From Acanthopleura granulata (lineage: Eukaryota; Mollusca; Polyplacophora; Chitonida; Chitonidae): a stretch of DNA of 64,000 nt. Positions 50,601 to 59,550 of the stretch are shown here, one piece after another. The translations under genes and the position numbers were made by a program. The stretch's first letter is position 1, and every line of letters starts with the position of its first letter. The DNA is taken from contig JABBOT010000004.1 in NCBI GenBank assembly GCA_016165875.1, positions 2,914,001 to 2,978,000 of the forward strand, given 5' to 3'. Under the pieces are notes generated by a model that searched no databases, was not told the DNA's origin, and was given only the letters and a program-made list of their open reading frames with translations.

Positions 50601-50790
50601 GAATCACCAAAGAATTACCAATAACTCCAAGAATCAGTGTGGTTCCGTAGACAAGAGCAACTGGCACCAACTCCTCTGCAGCGATTGTAAACGAAGCATC
50701 ATAATCGTAAAAATATTCGTCTGTAAAATTTTCCATGGAAGTCGTCACATTAAGGGCTGAAGATTTTGTAGAGAACATGTCTAGACTCAT
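20219..50790 (-). CDS. Rhodopsin-class peptide GPCR (complete, 434 aa, 6 coding exons)
   Basis: Join on the minus strand: 50497-50790, 29734-29855, 27375-27498, 22555-22757, 21491-21620, 20219-20650. Every junction is GT-AG and the sum is 1305 bases with one stop. Landmarks: N-glycosylation sites NVT and NFT with acidic Tyr-rich N terminus; TM1 GNS (N59); TM2 LATAD (D87); TM3 Cys114 and ERY (138-140) in place of DRY; TM4 W166; ECL2 Cys194; TM5 P219; TM6 CWAP (306-309); TM7 NPIVY (348-352); helix 8 FRETF and a Cys-rich SLCSC likely palmitoylated; ~80-residue tail. This set defines a class A neuropeptide-type receptor at the plasma membrane. The ligand group is uncertain: TM3-TM5 wording recalls TRH/orexin/QRFP/trissin-like receptors. 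Start chosen as the first in-frame ATG, with A at -3. The alternative MFSTKSS start is four codons later. Confidence 0.9.
20960..21000. repeat. Poly-T tract in GPCR intron 5
   Basis: T-rich run with a few C. A second one is at about 21275-21335. Intron 5 (20651-21490) shows nothing else. Confidence 0.85.
21491..21620 (-). CDS. GPCR coding exon 5 (ICL3)
   Basis: TTTTATAG acceptor, (G)IKLEKFNGKRKKNPYNPPL, TETCPVLRKSGFKYSSEDDK, TRKQ, donor GTAGAT. Basic and hydrophilic, as expected for a third intracellular loop; less conserved, but the phase fits both neighbours. Confidence 0.85.
22555..22757 (-). CDS. GPCR coding exon 4 (ECL2, TM5)
   Basis: TTTACAG acceptor, MLREVGHYRKSYWCQKQFTK, PVYHQLYEIYMACILLLIPV, AVMSFAYISICKELW and donor GTACGT. 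C194 pairs with the TM3 Cys; Pro219 is the TM5 hallmark. Confidence 0.93.
22758..27374. other. GPCR intron 3, no further gene recognised
   Basis: Contains dispersed repeat copy B (23010-23175) and a two-copy direct repeat (23580-23925). The rest shows no recognisable exon or element. Several open stretches of 60-85 codons have no domain. Confidence 0.5.
23580..23925. repeat. Two-copy direct repeat, about 170-bp unit
   Basis: Shared blocks catgaacacatgt/catgaacatatgt, cagatccaagtg(t/a)aac, ttcaaacc and ttacaaatgg recur in the same order at about 23580-23750 and 23755-23925. Confidence 0.5.
27375..27498 (-). CDS. GPCR coding exon 3 (ICL2, TM4)
   Basis: TTTTTACAG acceptor, (R)YYAILHPIKAKYKCTKGRA then RRAIIGIWLLSFILAGPVLH VR. 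An alternative donor two codons earlier (CAC/GTAAGG, end at 27381) is also phase 0, so two residues (VR) are uncertain. Confidence 0.9.
28942..29092 (-). mobile_element. SINE, 5'-truncated, in GPCR intron 2
   Basis: Tail tatttatttatttgatttga, ttggtgttttacgccgtcct, the core cggcggccagcattacggtg and gaggaaaccggacagagccc, ending near ggaccttcccacgg. Confidence 0.9.
29734..29855 (-). CDS. GPCR coding exon 2 (ECL1, TM3, ER of ERY)
   Basis: GGTTTTCAG acceptor, LASFLTFTWQFGEILCKVVY then YFQNVSTICSVTTLTTMSME and two bases of Arg; donor GTAAGA. Has the WQFG-x-x-x-C disulfide Cys of TM3. Confidence 0.93.
29890..30035 (-). repeat. Dispersed AT-rich element, copy 2, at the GPCR exon 2 acceptor
   Basis: On the minus strand it ends GTTTGAAGTTTAATCACCCA, then TTAAACG and ...CATTTTACAGTG, matching 12583-12637. 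It lies about 35 bases upstream of the exon 2 acceptor at 29856. Confidence 0.65.
31371..31549 (+). repeat. 5' LTR of a Gypsy-type retrotransposon remnant
   Basis: Begins TGTTATGGAC and ends CAACTTAACA, followed directly by GTGGCGACGAGGA, a primer-binding-site-like sequence. Its last ~110 bases match 33917-34023. The first half is poorly alignable, so the left edge is approximate. Confidence 0.65.
32417..32769. mobile_element. Inverted-repeat element inside the Gypsy remnant
   Basis: aggggagtttccagttcgaa at 32417 and the complement of 32750-32769 head a pair of ~45-bp arms that differ at a few bases (both continue ctcttttatcgntaaaggnaa). It replaces most of pol. The flanks gttaat and gttgaat could be a degraded target duplication. 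Confidence 0.7.
32565..32666 (+). CDS. Small ORF resembling half of a SAP motif, inside the inverted-repeat element
   Basis: 33 codons: MLKIEELKVCELRKLLKKRN then VVCTSEHGDMGDQ and TAA. The L-x-V-x-E-L-R-x-L-L-K-K-R spacing is that of the first SAP helix. No upstream promoter or splice signal was identified. It may be a decayed captured fragment; real expression is doubtful. Confidence 0.3.
   Translation: MLKIEELKVCELRKLLKKRNVVCTSEHGDMGDQ
33847..34023 (+). repeat. 3' LTR of the Gypsy-type remnant
   Basis: TGTAATATCGTAGCAGTAGT ... GCAACTTGACA. About 177 bp, and starts right after a polypurine tract. The right ~105 bases match the 5' LTR with substitutions. Confidence 0.75.
34122..34354 (+). 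pseudogene. LINE ORF1 fragment (zinc-knuckle end)
   Basis: 77 codons whose end reads QNPVKCSNCTAAHVASSRNC P, a CCHC knuckle of non-LTR retrotransposon ORF1. The upstream part is not recognisable. Confidence 0.55.
35305..36170. repeat. Satellite-like tandem repeat, three units of about 255-285 bp
   Basis: Unit starts (gagtgacgtcatcgacag, gaatgacagcatctccaccg, cacctcatcaccagtgacg) fall at about 35308, 35581 and 35868, and a fourth start at about 36120. Each unit repeats gttcaa(a/c)tcaggaagca, ggttttcgatgt and taatct(a)nataattgta. Confidence 0.7.
36640..36990 (-). pseudogene. LINE RNase H-domain remnant
   Basis: Minus strand reads FVWTDMSKDGDGVASAAVLE then EQPF-like and RLPFAASN wording, close to the YTDGSKDGD motif of the I-type LINE RNase H. 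Upstream, APVSFNVSPPWLL recalls the linker before it. Stops and frameshifts are present. Same strand as the RT remnant at 37860-38420. Confidence 0.65.
37133..37262 (-). mobile_element. SINE, 5'-truncated, splitting the LINE remnant
   Basis: ttatttatttatttgattgg, ggccgtactcaagaatgttt, cggcggccagcctaatcgtg and cccacgaccatcgg. Its left flank repeats a sequence seen at 35757-35785. Confidence 0.88.
37597..37798 (+). mobile_element. SINE, mostly complete, lacking the head, splitting the LINE remnant
   Basis: acccaggagcctctcaggaa, B-box-like aaactcaagtccaactcatg, ctctccggccatacgtgggg, then gcgtaaaagaccagtcatat. Confidence 0.88.
37860..38420 (-). pseudogene. LINE reverse transcriptase remnant
   Basis: Minus strand: YGILKDLSDMGLNGCLPLFI, then FLSNCELSDPFKQEISVFHG, SILSPALFS and, after a stop, GPLYVEDFLICYHAKKMN. 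These are the PQG(S)ILSP and YVDD-type motifs of non-LTR reverse transcriptase. The catalytic YxDD reads VEDF, so it is dead. Confidence 0.8.
39190..39775. mobile_element. Large foldback element
   Basis: 39222-39244 (CTGTAACACTTTACTAACATGTT) is perfectly inverted at 39719-39741. Pairing continues outward (aagtgttaat) and inward (aaataaatgcngacnatgtaggcct, agtgtaaaangat) for about 150 bases per arm. Almost the whole element is palindromic, with no coding capacity. Confidence 0.75.
39790..40260. repeat. Three diverged tandem units of about 150 bp
   Basis: Each has gnccaat(g/c)a, atnttcaaaacttan / atatacaaaacttatg, ttaacct/tctaactt, atctgaggtct(c) and ac(t)gcaactggtaagtttt / actgtaacttgtgggttt. 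Confidence 0.55.
40225..40385. repeat. Half of the 6072-6516 foldback family
   Basis: Matches 6390-6520: cctcagtctttattnccgttttaatc, aaaataatgaaga, atcagcacgaaat and cagatgatgc ... ctaaaaatgtg. One arm only. Confidence 0.65.
40386..44779. other. GPCR intron 1, AT-rich stretch without recognised elements
   Basis: No exon, SINE or retroelement recognised. A short TA-rich tract near 43293-43315 and a 43802-44041 open stretch without a known domain are all that stand out. Confidence 0.5.
44880..45430 (+). pseudogene. LINE ORF1 remnant
   Basis: IHNPKRCSICQRLGHGKDQS recalls the RCxxCQxxGH knuckle of LINE ORF1. After a frameshift CREAHVTSSRDGPFSQWEKH follows, then a Ser/Lys-rich stretch to about 45430. 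Several stops. Same element class as 34122-34354. Confidence 0.6.
45640..47660. other. GPCR intron 1, weak dispersed repeats only
   Basis: 46220-46760 has repeated ttttgacaccgacctttcga / ccttgacctttgaacaggtt / gaccttgaaatttgacctca phrases, a diffuse repeat of the type also seen at 59330-59460 and 62080-62360. No exon recognised. Confidence 0.45.
47661..47945. repeat. Dispersed repeat, copy B (copy A at 4866-5150)
   Basis: Same block order as copy A: tgatgacaacacagc, tctgcttaagccatggt, taaccctaactg, ctggatttcaccg, gctctggtttta. Confidence 0.6.
48260..48424 (-). mobile_element. SINE, 5'-truncated, with 12-bp target-site duplication
   Basis: Tail tatttatttatttatttgat, core cttatacgacggcggcctgc, through gccggagaggaagccagcat to gagctggact. 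CTCTGGAGAATT is duplicated at 48248-48259 and 48425-48436. An internal ~30-base segment after ttggtgttt is missing. Confidence 0.92.
48934..49204 (+). mobile_element. Full-length SINE with 9-bp target-site duplication
   Basis: Head gggggcctccgtggctcgct (A-box-like), B-box-like gagttcaagaccatc, core to gtacggcgtaaaacaccaat, tail AAATAAATAAATAA. AATACAGTC is repeated at 48925-48933 and 49205-49213. Best reference copy in the window. Confidence 0.93.
49922..50085 (+). repeat. Dispersed AT-rich element, copy 3
   Basis: cttataaacacttttatgct, agatattaaacacttggaca, tatacatgttttagacac, gtttgaagtttg and cattaaacacg follow the order seen at 12458-12632. Lies in GPCR intron 1 about 410 bases after exon 1. 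Confidence 0.7.
50497..50790 (-). CDS. GPCR coding exon 1 (N terminus, TM1, TM2)
   Basis: 98 codons from MSLDMFSTKSSALNVTTSME to VLTCVPIK, donor AAG/GTAGGT. TM1 includes LVPVALVYGTTLILGVIGNS and TM2 FLLGLATADLLLVLTC. Ends phase 0 and joins LASFLTF of exon 2. Confidence 0.92.
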
Positions 50791-51169
50791 GATGTCGCTA
50801 CGCTGAACGGACTGTGGCGCGAGTGTTAACCTAAGGTTCCGACGATGACATTGCAATGGACCAACCAATAATGTGTGCAGTTCGGCTCTTGGGTGTACTG
50901 ACCATTCTTACACTGAATGCTGGAACCAATCGCCGTCCTATACACGGCACCAATAGACATCAGGTTGGAAGAAATCGCCGCGTGCCCGTGTAAGCCATAC
51001 CAGTGCATATGCACACTGCTATATTCGCTGTTCACTTAGAACATCATCGCACAGGTATCCTAGCAACGTACTGCTCTCTTGTATTCCCTAACATTAGTGC
51101 GCTGTTGGATTTTGTTACTGCAATATTATAAATCACAGAAGTGTAACTGGACGTCGTTCGATTCATGAT

Positions 51170-51290
51170 ATTTACCATTACACGATATATTATACCTTTA
51201 CACGATATATAATACCTTTACATGATATATAATACCATCACATGATATATAAAACTTTTACACGATATATAATACTTTACACGATATTTT
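51170..51290. repeat. ACACGATATATAATACCTTT tandem repeat, about six 20-bp units
   Basis: Six successive imperfect units of acacgatatataatacctt. Lies about 380 bases upstream of the GPCR start codon, so inside its probable promoter or 5' UTR region. Confidence 0.85.
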
Positions 51291-52860
51291 AGTAAAGGTA
51301 ACAAAAAGCAATGTGGGAGATTACACATTGGTACCGGTGATAGTTGAGAAAAGCATTAATTTAACTTTTGACACCAATTATAAATAACTTAAATTTGAGA
51401 AAACGTATAACTTATTGGGAGCCAATACAGTTTTTTTTATTTCGCACTGATTAGAGGAATTACCTCTCCGAGGGAAATTACCGGCCGTGAATAAACACGA
51501 TTTTGCTGAATAATTAAACGTCTATTTAAAAACTGTACACCACTGCTTGGGCGTGCGTTTGTCTTGGACAGGCTTCGTAGACTTATATTATATCATATAC
51601 ATTTTTTCACAAAAACAACAGGGAGCTTTATAAACATTCTATCAGGTTTGGCTTACAACAGTGAATATATAACACCAGCTTACACTTTCATGTAATTTTT
51701 AAAACTTTATATAAGTAGGTTGATCCATTCACATTTTGAATGGAGGCAGGAGAATTGTGGAAATATAATGAATTTACAAACTAATTAATAACCAGATTAA
51801 TCACGCATAAGGCTCTTTGTACAGGTTCTTGTAATAAAAATGCTCAAACCAGTTAACACTGAAGTTCCTTGCACTGTCCTATGCCTTTCCCAAAGAAAAA
51901 AATCTTTTCCTTTCACATCATAATGAATGTTGATTACTTCCTTACAACTTTGGTATTTTGCAGACACACATATATAAACAGTTATAAAATAATGTAAATA
52001 TACAACTTAAGTAAAATACATGTATAAACTTACCCTAAGTACCTCACTCCTCGAAATGTACCAACTTTCTCCGACCAGACACAGGACTTGCAAATTGTGT
52101 ATCTTTGTGATTGAAAACCAAGCATGTCAACAACCGGACTATGACCCTTTTCCCAAATCTGAACAACCAACAGATGGGCGTAACTTATATAGTTGCTTGT
52201 GACAGTTGAAAAGTACAAACTAACATGGCCAAACTGATACTAAAGAGCCTTGAGCTTGCCTCATTAGGACTGGCACAGTTTCCATACATAAGTCTTTCCG
52301 GCCTCATCGTTTGTAAAACCCAGCTGGGGAGGATGAATAGTTCGCTGCCAAATTGCCATCCAAGGGACTCCACAAGAGTTATTATTTGTTAATAAAATAG
52401 GAAACCATGATTTTTTTTACTTCGTTGTAACAAAGACAGATCAGCTGCTATACAAATAAAGAATCTTGGTCGACCTCAATACACTGTTTTTCTCAGTTAA
52501 AATGTCATTTCATTGAAAACCTTTTTGTCTTCCATGCTGAAACCAAAATGTCTGACACTAAGTGGTTACTGGTCGTTATTATTCATGATATATTGTAATC
52601 ATAAAAATTTTAACGGCTAGTTGATTATGTGGACATTTTTCAGTATATTCAAATTATGGTGATTAAGAGAAAACAGCACTGAAGAAAACCTTGAAATATA
52701 TTTCATGATGAACACCCAAACTTTGTGAATTTGATCCTTTCCCAACACAGACCACCTGGCGAATGGGGAACATGCAATCGGAGTCCGAATTGTCCGAGTC
52801 AGATGAACTGACACTATTGAACATTTACTTCAGGGCTATGCTATGGAGTTGTGTTTTGTT
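51291..52860. other. Intergenic, nothing recognised
   Basis: AT-rich sequence upstream of the GPCR gene. No exon or mobile element that I can support. Confidence 0.5.
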
Positions 52861-52864
52861 CCAG

Positions 52865-54335
52865 CTTATTCTTTTTCCTCTTTGACCAAAGGTTTCCAGG
52901 GAACTCTCAACAATGCTCTTCTGTTCAGCCCAGCTTAGGACTAAGTCATTTAGCTTGATGATGAGTAAGGCCTCCATGGTTCAGTGAGCCGTGCGTCCGG
53001 TAACATCCTGGTGAGGTGCGAGAATCCTCCTTCCAGTAAACTGTTACTCATACGCAAACAGATGATAAGCTCTGCAAGCAGACATACGTTGGGGAATCTA
53101 TCACGGCCATACTGAAGGATTTTTGGCCGCAATTCTTGTTGTAAAAAGTGTTTACTGTTTTAAGTTTCTCCATTCTTAGCGAATGTTAATGTTGTGAGAA
53201 GCCCGGGCACAGAGTGGCACTTCAAAGTGAGTTACCAATTGCTGTATTTCGTGCATTTGTTTCCTTCACTGGGTCAGTTGGCAGGGTAAGCTAGTGATAA
53301 AATTGAGAGATGTGAGCCCCAAATGACTGGGAATGCTGCGTCTGTGAAAACAGGGATTGTTCTGCCGTTTAGATTATTTACATTCTCTGCAGCTCCTTTT
53401 GTGTGTGTCATCTTGTCAAAGTTTAACACTATCGCCTTTTTGTTACGCTGTTTCTCCGCATATGCCCAAAATTTACTACAGAGCTATGGAGAGTGTCTCG
53501 GTCCAGTGTGAGCCCGGATTACTGAAGAAACTCTTCTTGGTCAGACTGGTGTATTTCATTCAGCTGTCTGATGGTCTTTTGGATCTCGGGTTCGATTTCG
53601 AAAATTTAAACAGATTTCTGAAACTTCAAGGAGAGGAAGGCTACCCTACCCCAGTTCTTTAAGGGTAACACTGAGAGACGAAGATAAAGTTTTTATTTTG
53701 GGGGGGTAACCTGTGACTTTTCTACCTTGTGTTTTTCAGTGGCCTGTATATTTCCCATTGTCTGTATTAAGATGATCAAATTATGAAACAGGACCTGCAG
53801 GCCATGTCGTTGGTGATTTGTAGGCTTTAGTACCTATTGCCTCTGCTGTTACTTGCAACTGGTGGACAAATGTACCAGATCTTTTGCAGTGGTAGAACAG
53901 ATCCACCATGAAGCCTTCGCTGCCATACAATGTGGCTGTTTGTACATGGAATCTTTCATGGCCAGCTCTAACCTGTGAGACATAGAGAATGGTGATGAGC
54001 CACGGTCTTTCGGGATTAGTTTTCAGTTGAGTGAGAACCCCATTGTATATCCTTGTATTAACCTAAGCCCCATCTGCTGTGGCCGACACCATAAGATTTT
54101 TGTAACGTACACTAGGAATTTTCATTTTTTTTCTCATTTTGAAACCGGCCAGAGACACTTTTATGTTATTGGCTATTGCATTCCCATAACACATTGAGGT
54201 TTTCTAGTCGCCACACAGTGACACATTGGTAAATTCGGGCTAGTCTAACCAACACTAACTCTTTTTCTGAATTAGTTTTTCAGGCTTGCGAGCCATCTAA
54301 CCAAATAGGGAAGAAACTGGAGTTTATAATGATAT
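52865..54335 (-). pseudogene. hAT-type transposase (ZNF862-like) pseudogene
   Basis: Minus strand: WLDGSQA then KTNSEKELVLVRL (near 54290-54240), later TNPERPW-like wording and SHRLELAMKDSM (about 53970), then C-terminal QYGRDRFPNVCLLAELIICL with LEGGFSHLTRMLPDARLT. After a frameshift LLIIKLNDLVLSWAEQKSIV follows. This is the catalytic region and dimerisation region of the hAT superfamily, in the form found in ZNF862/KIAA1586-like proteins. At least two stops and several frameshifts make it non-functional. Confidence 0.75.
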
Positions 54336-56140
54336 CCTTTATGTTATCCTTCATTGCAGAGGCAATTACAGAACAATCGGATCCTAGTCGAGTATCCTAC
54401 AGTCATCGTGGCCGGATCATACCGCCATGTTCTGGGAATCATAAGCGGACCCTGATCCACTCCCTCGTGCCATCGGGACGGTATCGTCCGGCCAGGGTGG
54501 GCTCACTGTGGCCTTATCATAGGCGTAAGATCATGCCATCCTAATCAGAATTTAACAGCTTTTTATCCTTCATTTGTTACGAACCTATTTACGGCAAATC
54601 CATCCATTATTTTCCCGCTCGACATTTTCTCGCAAAATTCAAATCTATAGCATCGATGTTTGTGACCCACTGTTCTGGACATTTCGGATAAAAGCAATAT
54701 ATAATACAATATAGATTTTAAACATACCCGCTTGTACATAATGGAAACAAACAGATGAATGAAGCTGTGACGTGACCAATGCAGACAAAACTTTCAGACA
54801 ACAAAATATTGTTGTTGGCTTTTCACACTGACTTTGTACAGGTATATATATAGGCAGAGGTTGAAACTGGAAGTATTTACAGTGTAAAATTTTGTGAGCA
54901 TGTTGACACAGATTTTAACTAAGACTGTAGACAAAAATGTCGACAAGCTGTAGAACTGCACAGTATATGTTCCACGGGCACTTATAAGCTACATATATGC
55001 ACTTCTTTTCAATGTTGTTAACTCAATGGGCGATCATCCTCCCATGATAGTGCCATGGTAATGCCATGATCTTACGGCCATGATGTGCAGATAATCGATG
55101 ACCATTCCGCCATGGTGGGCCGACCATACGCTTTTGCCCCCAAGAAGGGCGTAGGATATTCGGCTGGTGCAATTTGCCCTTTTATTAATATGTTAACAGC
55201 AAAATTCAACCACATTCTTCATTATTAGTTTAATAAAAAAAATTACAATGAACTGAATAAAAGAATACAAAAACCATCTGCTAACATTTCACCAATAAAC
55301 TATTTTTTTTTATTTTGATCATGAAAAACCGACAACAATGGATTGGGTAAACCCAGATCAAGCAAAAATTTGAGCCTGATGTGGTGTGAAGATAAGCTTG
55401 GACACCACTGGACACACATTGAATCTCAGTGTTTGTTCTAAGAGATGAAACTGGTTGTCCTCGCGCAGCCAAAATGTAAGCTGTCCGAATCAGCGCTCTC
55501 AAAGAAAATGAACATATTGTGGGATATATTTATAAATGAAGTAATCAAATACTCACAGACTTAACATACCTGTCTTTTAAACAACTTTATTGTAAAATAT
55601 AGAGTATGGCATTAAAAATTAAAATAATTCCCTTGCTTTTTGGTTTTTATTAAATTTTATGTTTTACTTTCATTTTGCATTTTACTTTGCTATGTCTTTT
55701 GTTAGTTGCGATATATTCCATATATAAATTTATAATAAAATTTGCAATTTCGATTTGCAAATTTAAAAGGGTGATGTTCCTCCTCTAGTTGAAACATTTT
55801 GGCATTTTTATTTCACAAATCACAAAACGCACCTGTACGCATCTTTGGTTGCGTTGTTTAAGACAGTGTCACCTGGGTTGTTTTTGAGAATGGAATAGAT
55901 GCTACACTCCCTGGCCGCTTCAGTGCCTCGCCCAGAGGCACTTCTGCCAGTTTTCCATATTTCACCGCGTCTAGGTGAATTTTGGGATCAAGATGTCTTA
56001 GAAAGGTGTGTTTGGTAACAAAGTTAGTTTCCACGACATACTTTTTAAAGTCAGCTACGACTCTCTCTCACAACGAAGCAACTGTCTTGGTCTCCTGCAT
56101 TGCACATGTCTTACACCAAACTCACACCAGGACATCTTTT
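54336..56140. other. Intergenic, no secure gene
   Basis: 54400-54545 is GC-richer than its surroundings and partly inverted with 55040-55150 (gcgtaagatcatg / catgatcttacgg). On the minus strand 55858-56046 is open for about 60 codons (VADFKKYVVETNFVTKHTFL RHL...), possibly part of the same transposon family as the hAT remnant, but unproven. Confidence 0.4.
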
Positions 56141-56368
56141 TGGTTAGCGCGCTAGCAAAGCGTAATGACCCAGGGACCTCTCACCAATGCGGTCACTGTG
56201 AATTCGTCCAGCTCCGGACATACGTGGGAAGGTCTGCCAGCAACCTGCGGGCGTCGTGGGTTTCCCTCTGGCTCTGCACGGTTTCCTCCCACCATAATGC
56301 TGGCCGCCGTCGTATAAGTGAAATATTCTTGAGTACAGGGTAAAACATTAATGAAATAAATAAATAAA
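56141..56368 (+). mobile_element. SINE, nearly full length
   Basis: tggttagcgcgctagcaaag, gacccagggacctctcacca, B-box region gtgaattcgtcc, core through ttgagtacagggtaaaacat, tail AAATAAATAAATAAA. Confidence 0.9.
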
Positions 56369-59329
56369 GGGTTTATTTTCTATTCCAGCTTCCTTGTTGG
56401 TTTTATAACCGATCGTGTCACGTATGCCCAGCTTAGGAGAGTTTTTAGTTTCACCAATGACATAGTCACAGAGTCAGATGACAAATAAACGTAAAGCGAA
56501 AGACGAAATGTCACGGTGGTACAATGGCCATAGCAATCGCCAGACTACTTCCTCTAGTCAGTTCTACTGTTTACACAGAAGAGTTTCGTAGTCAAGAGGC
56601 CAAAGTTACAGCTCGCGGAATTGTATGGTGGAGGTCATTAGAATTCGACTGGCAAGACTCGCTATGCCTAAACACGCCTTATTTAAGGGCTGGGAATCCA
56701 ATGTTTCCACTGATGATCTTGTTCCAGTAACATTTTAATTGTTCCTGTACTCCATAAATAGTGATGTTGTGGAATGCTTACAATAAGTCGTTGTAACATA
56801 TAAGACATTGTAACATATATTAACCAGTGTTTTGATAAATTTAGTACCTGAAACATTATGAAACTGCACGTAGCTATTTTCCGTTCAATGCCACCACTCT
56901 CCTGGACCAAGAAGCTCTAGCTGTGACTGAATTATTCTAGCATAGTTCTGCAGCCATTCCATTGTAAAGAAAAAACAAAAAACAAAAAAAGCACTGTCAT
57001 GCTCGCTGGTTACATCAGATATGCAGGTATCCATTACATTAAATAACTGACTCTCTTTGTACAGCTCTATCTGTCGCCGAATAATTATGGTGTGAACGAT
57101 TCTGCTATTTTATGATTTGATGTTAACTTGCAAATCAATCTGTAAGTGTTAAATTCGGCCTCTTTTTCCTCAGCATTTACAGATGAGGATGAGATAACAG
57201 GCTGCATTAATGGAGGCTGTTTTTGCAAGACATGAAGATACAGACACCAGTTTCCTGTCTAGAATGGCTTTTGTCGTGGACATATTTCCCTCAGTAGGAG
57301 AACATGAATAAAGACTTGATTGTATAAGCACAATACTGATGTTTTAGACGTCTCTGTTAGTAACGCATATACAATTTTACTGACATTTTTTAGGGATTCA
57401 AAGATGTTGCAGAATTCTGCCATCGGAGTTGTGTTGAGGGGGCTAATCTCTCAGATGCTGTAAAGCCTCACGATAATCCAGCGCTCTCAGCATTTGTTTT
57501 CCATCAAACTTTGCGCGCAAAGATGAATCTATACCTGTTGAATGTTTTCTCAGCTCAACTAAAATATTGTCAGTACGACCCTTACAAACATGCAGTGGTT
57601 TAGTTTCGCGGATTTCCAAAGGCTAAACATTAAGATCAAGTAACCTTTCAGCAGGATAGTCTAATACATGCAATAGAGCTGGTGCGGACTTTGCCTAGCT
57701 TCTCGCATTTCATTACGAAGTTCAGACCTTTAGCCTCCTCTTGCACCTCCTTTCAAATTTGTCAGTGCTAGTCTATAGTACTTGTCCTTTTCTATGTGAT
57801 TCATGGCAGGTTAGAGTTCGAATCCAGTTTATTCCTTTCCAATTTTGTCATGCTTTTTCTGCCACTTCCCAGCTTTAGTTATTGCTATTACAGTTTGGAC
57901 ATGCAAGGCGTACATGGCCGAACATCAGGATTGATGTCTCGGACAGCTATATCTATTTATACGGGTCGACACATGAAACCATTCACTGCAGTTTAGCGAG
58001 CCTTGGCATTATGTCCAGAGATGACGTTTGAAGTCGCCTGCAATCTTGACAAGTGTACTTGACTCGTGGACTTCACGCTGTACCGATTTACATGGTACTG
58101 AAAGACCACCCAACACAAATCTCATATAATTCGAATGATAGGCTCTCATTTTCAGCGCTTGTACGCTTGGCTTAGTAGAATATATACAAATGAATCCTAG
58201 TCGAATAGACAGGCAGTTATACAGGCCTATGTCATAGTAGTTAACATGTTGCATGGCCATTACCGCTCTTGGAATATTCTCAAAGGTTCAATTGTGGTAA
58301 AGCGGCTGGAACCGTCTCAAACCGGTATATTTTAAAATTTTTTGAGTTATGTATAACTGGACAATTTTCAGCGCTGCACGCCATTCTGGCGGGACACCTC
58401 TTGATATCGTTCGGAATATTATTCTACTTAGCTCGTAAAATTGCAATAGCTCTAAATCTACTGACGGTAGAGAAACCAAACCTTACGGTTTTAATAATGA
58501 ACATATGGGAAGCACCTTTCGTATTCTTTGACCAGTCATGTGATTTAGCAGCCATTTTTAATTTTGTTGTTAAGCTTTAAAAATCTTCTCCAGAAGGGAT
58601 TGGGGTGAAATTTTCATTTGCTGTTTGTAGGTGAATGATCCTACTCAGATTGTAAAAATCTTTTCGTATGCAAATTAGAATGTAACTGACCAATTAGAAC
58701 AAAATTCTAATAACTCTAGAAACTATTTAAAATCATTAAAGAAACACTATCTGCTGCTCCTTGAAGTTAGGAGTACAAATCTGCAAATTATTTTCGTGCT
58801 TTGTAGTGTTTTGCATGTTTTGACAAAACTAGACCCTGTAGGTTTAAAAGGGTGTTTGAACATCCGTGTGCTTATAGCATAGAGCAATTGCGGGATCGTG
58901 ATATACAAGATAGCCTTAGAAGTTTCATATGGTCAGATCCTGGGTTCAACTGGCTAAGTTCCTCGTGCATATTGGAATGTGTGAGCTGGCTTCAATACTC
59001 TTTTGGGTTTTAACAAAAAACTGCATGTGGAAACAAGTATTCATCAAGCATTGTGAAAGCAATACATGTTTCTTGACTGTTTGAGGTGAAAAAATAGCCA
59101 GGACACATCTACATCAGAACTAATGTTGTCCAAAATGGACTCTGGTGTATATAGCCAGTCGCTATCAAGGCCCTTTTGTCTGTGGCACAGCATCTGCCTT
59201 AGTCCCGAAAGCGAACAAGAGTGTGGAAAGATACATTTAAAATAAATCTTATCAGTCAATCCTGCAATTTGCCACAGTTCGTGTAAATGTGAACCTGTGA
59301 AGGTAAATGAGTTAGGCTGAATGAGGATG
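56369..59329. other. Intergenic, nothing recognised
   Basis: No exon or element I can support. A 57796-57996 open stretch and others are without domains. Confidence 0.45.
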
Positions 59330-59460
59330 AAACTGAAGGTGCACCTGTAGTCTATACTTGGCCCAAATTTCGTTAAAATCGGACAAATACTCTGGGAGTA
59401 ACATTCAAGATAACAGACACTGGACTGACAGACAGACGGATGCTGAAAAACTTTCTAATA
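59330..59460. repeat. Dispersed repeat ending in GACAGACAGACGGA
   Basis: Has ttggcccaaatttcgttaaa, atcggac and actggactgacagacagacg. The same kind of end (gggactgacagacagacag) is at 62305-62325. Such repeats are common in invertebrate genomes. Confidence 0.5.
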
Positions 59461-59550
59461 CATAACCTCTTCTGGCCGTCGACCATTAGAGCTAAAAAAA
59501 AAAAGAGAAGAAAAGAAAAAGTAACAACAGCAGTGAATTTGTTTGGCACA

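Noticed and set aside
54400..55150. Possible long inverted repeat between 54400-54545 and 55040-55150
   Set aside because: Only about a dozen bases (gcgtaagatcatg) pair well; the rest does not align by eye.
57796..57830. gagttcgaatcc, a perfect B-box-like word
   Set aside because: No A-box upstream and no clover-leaf pairing; isolated occurrence.
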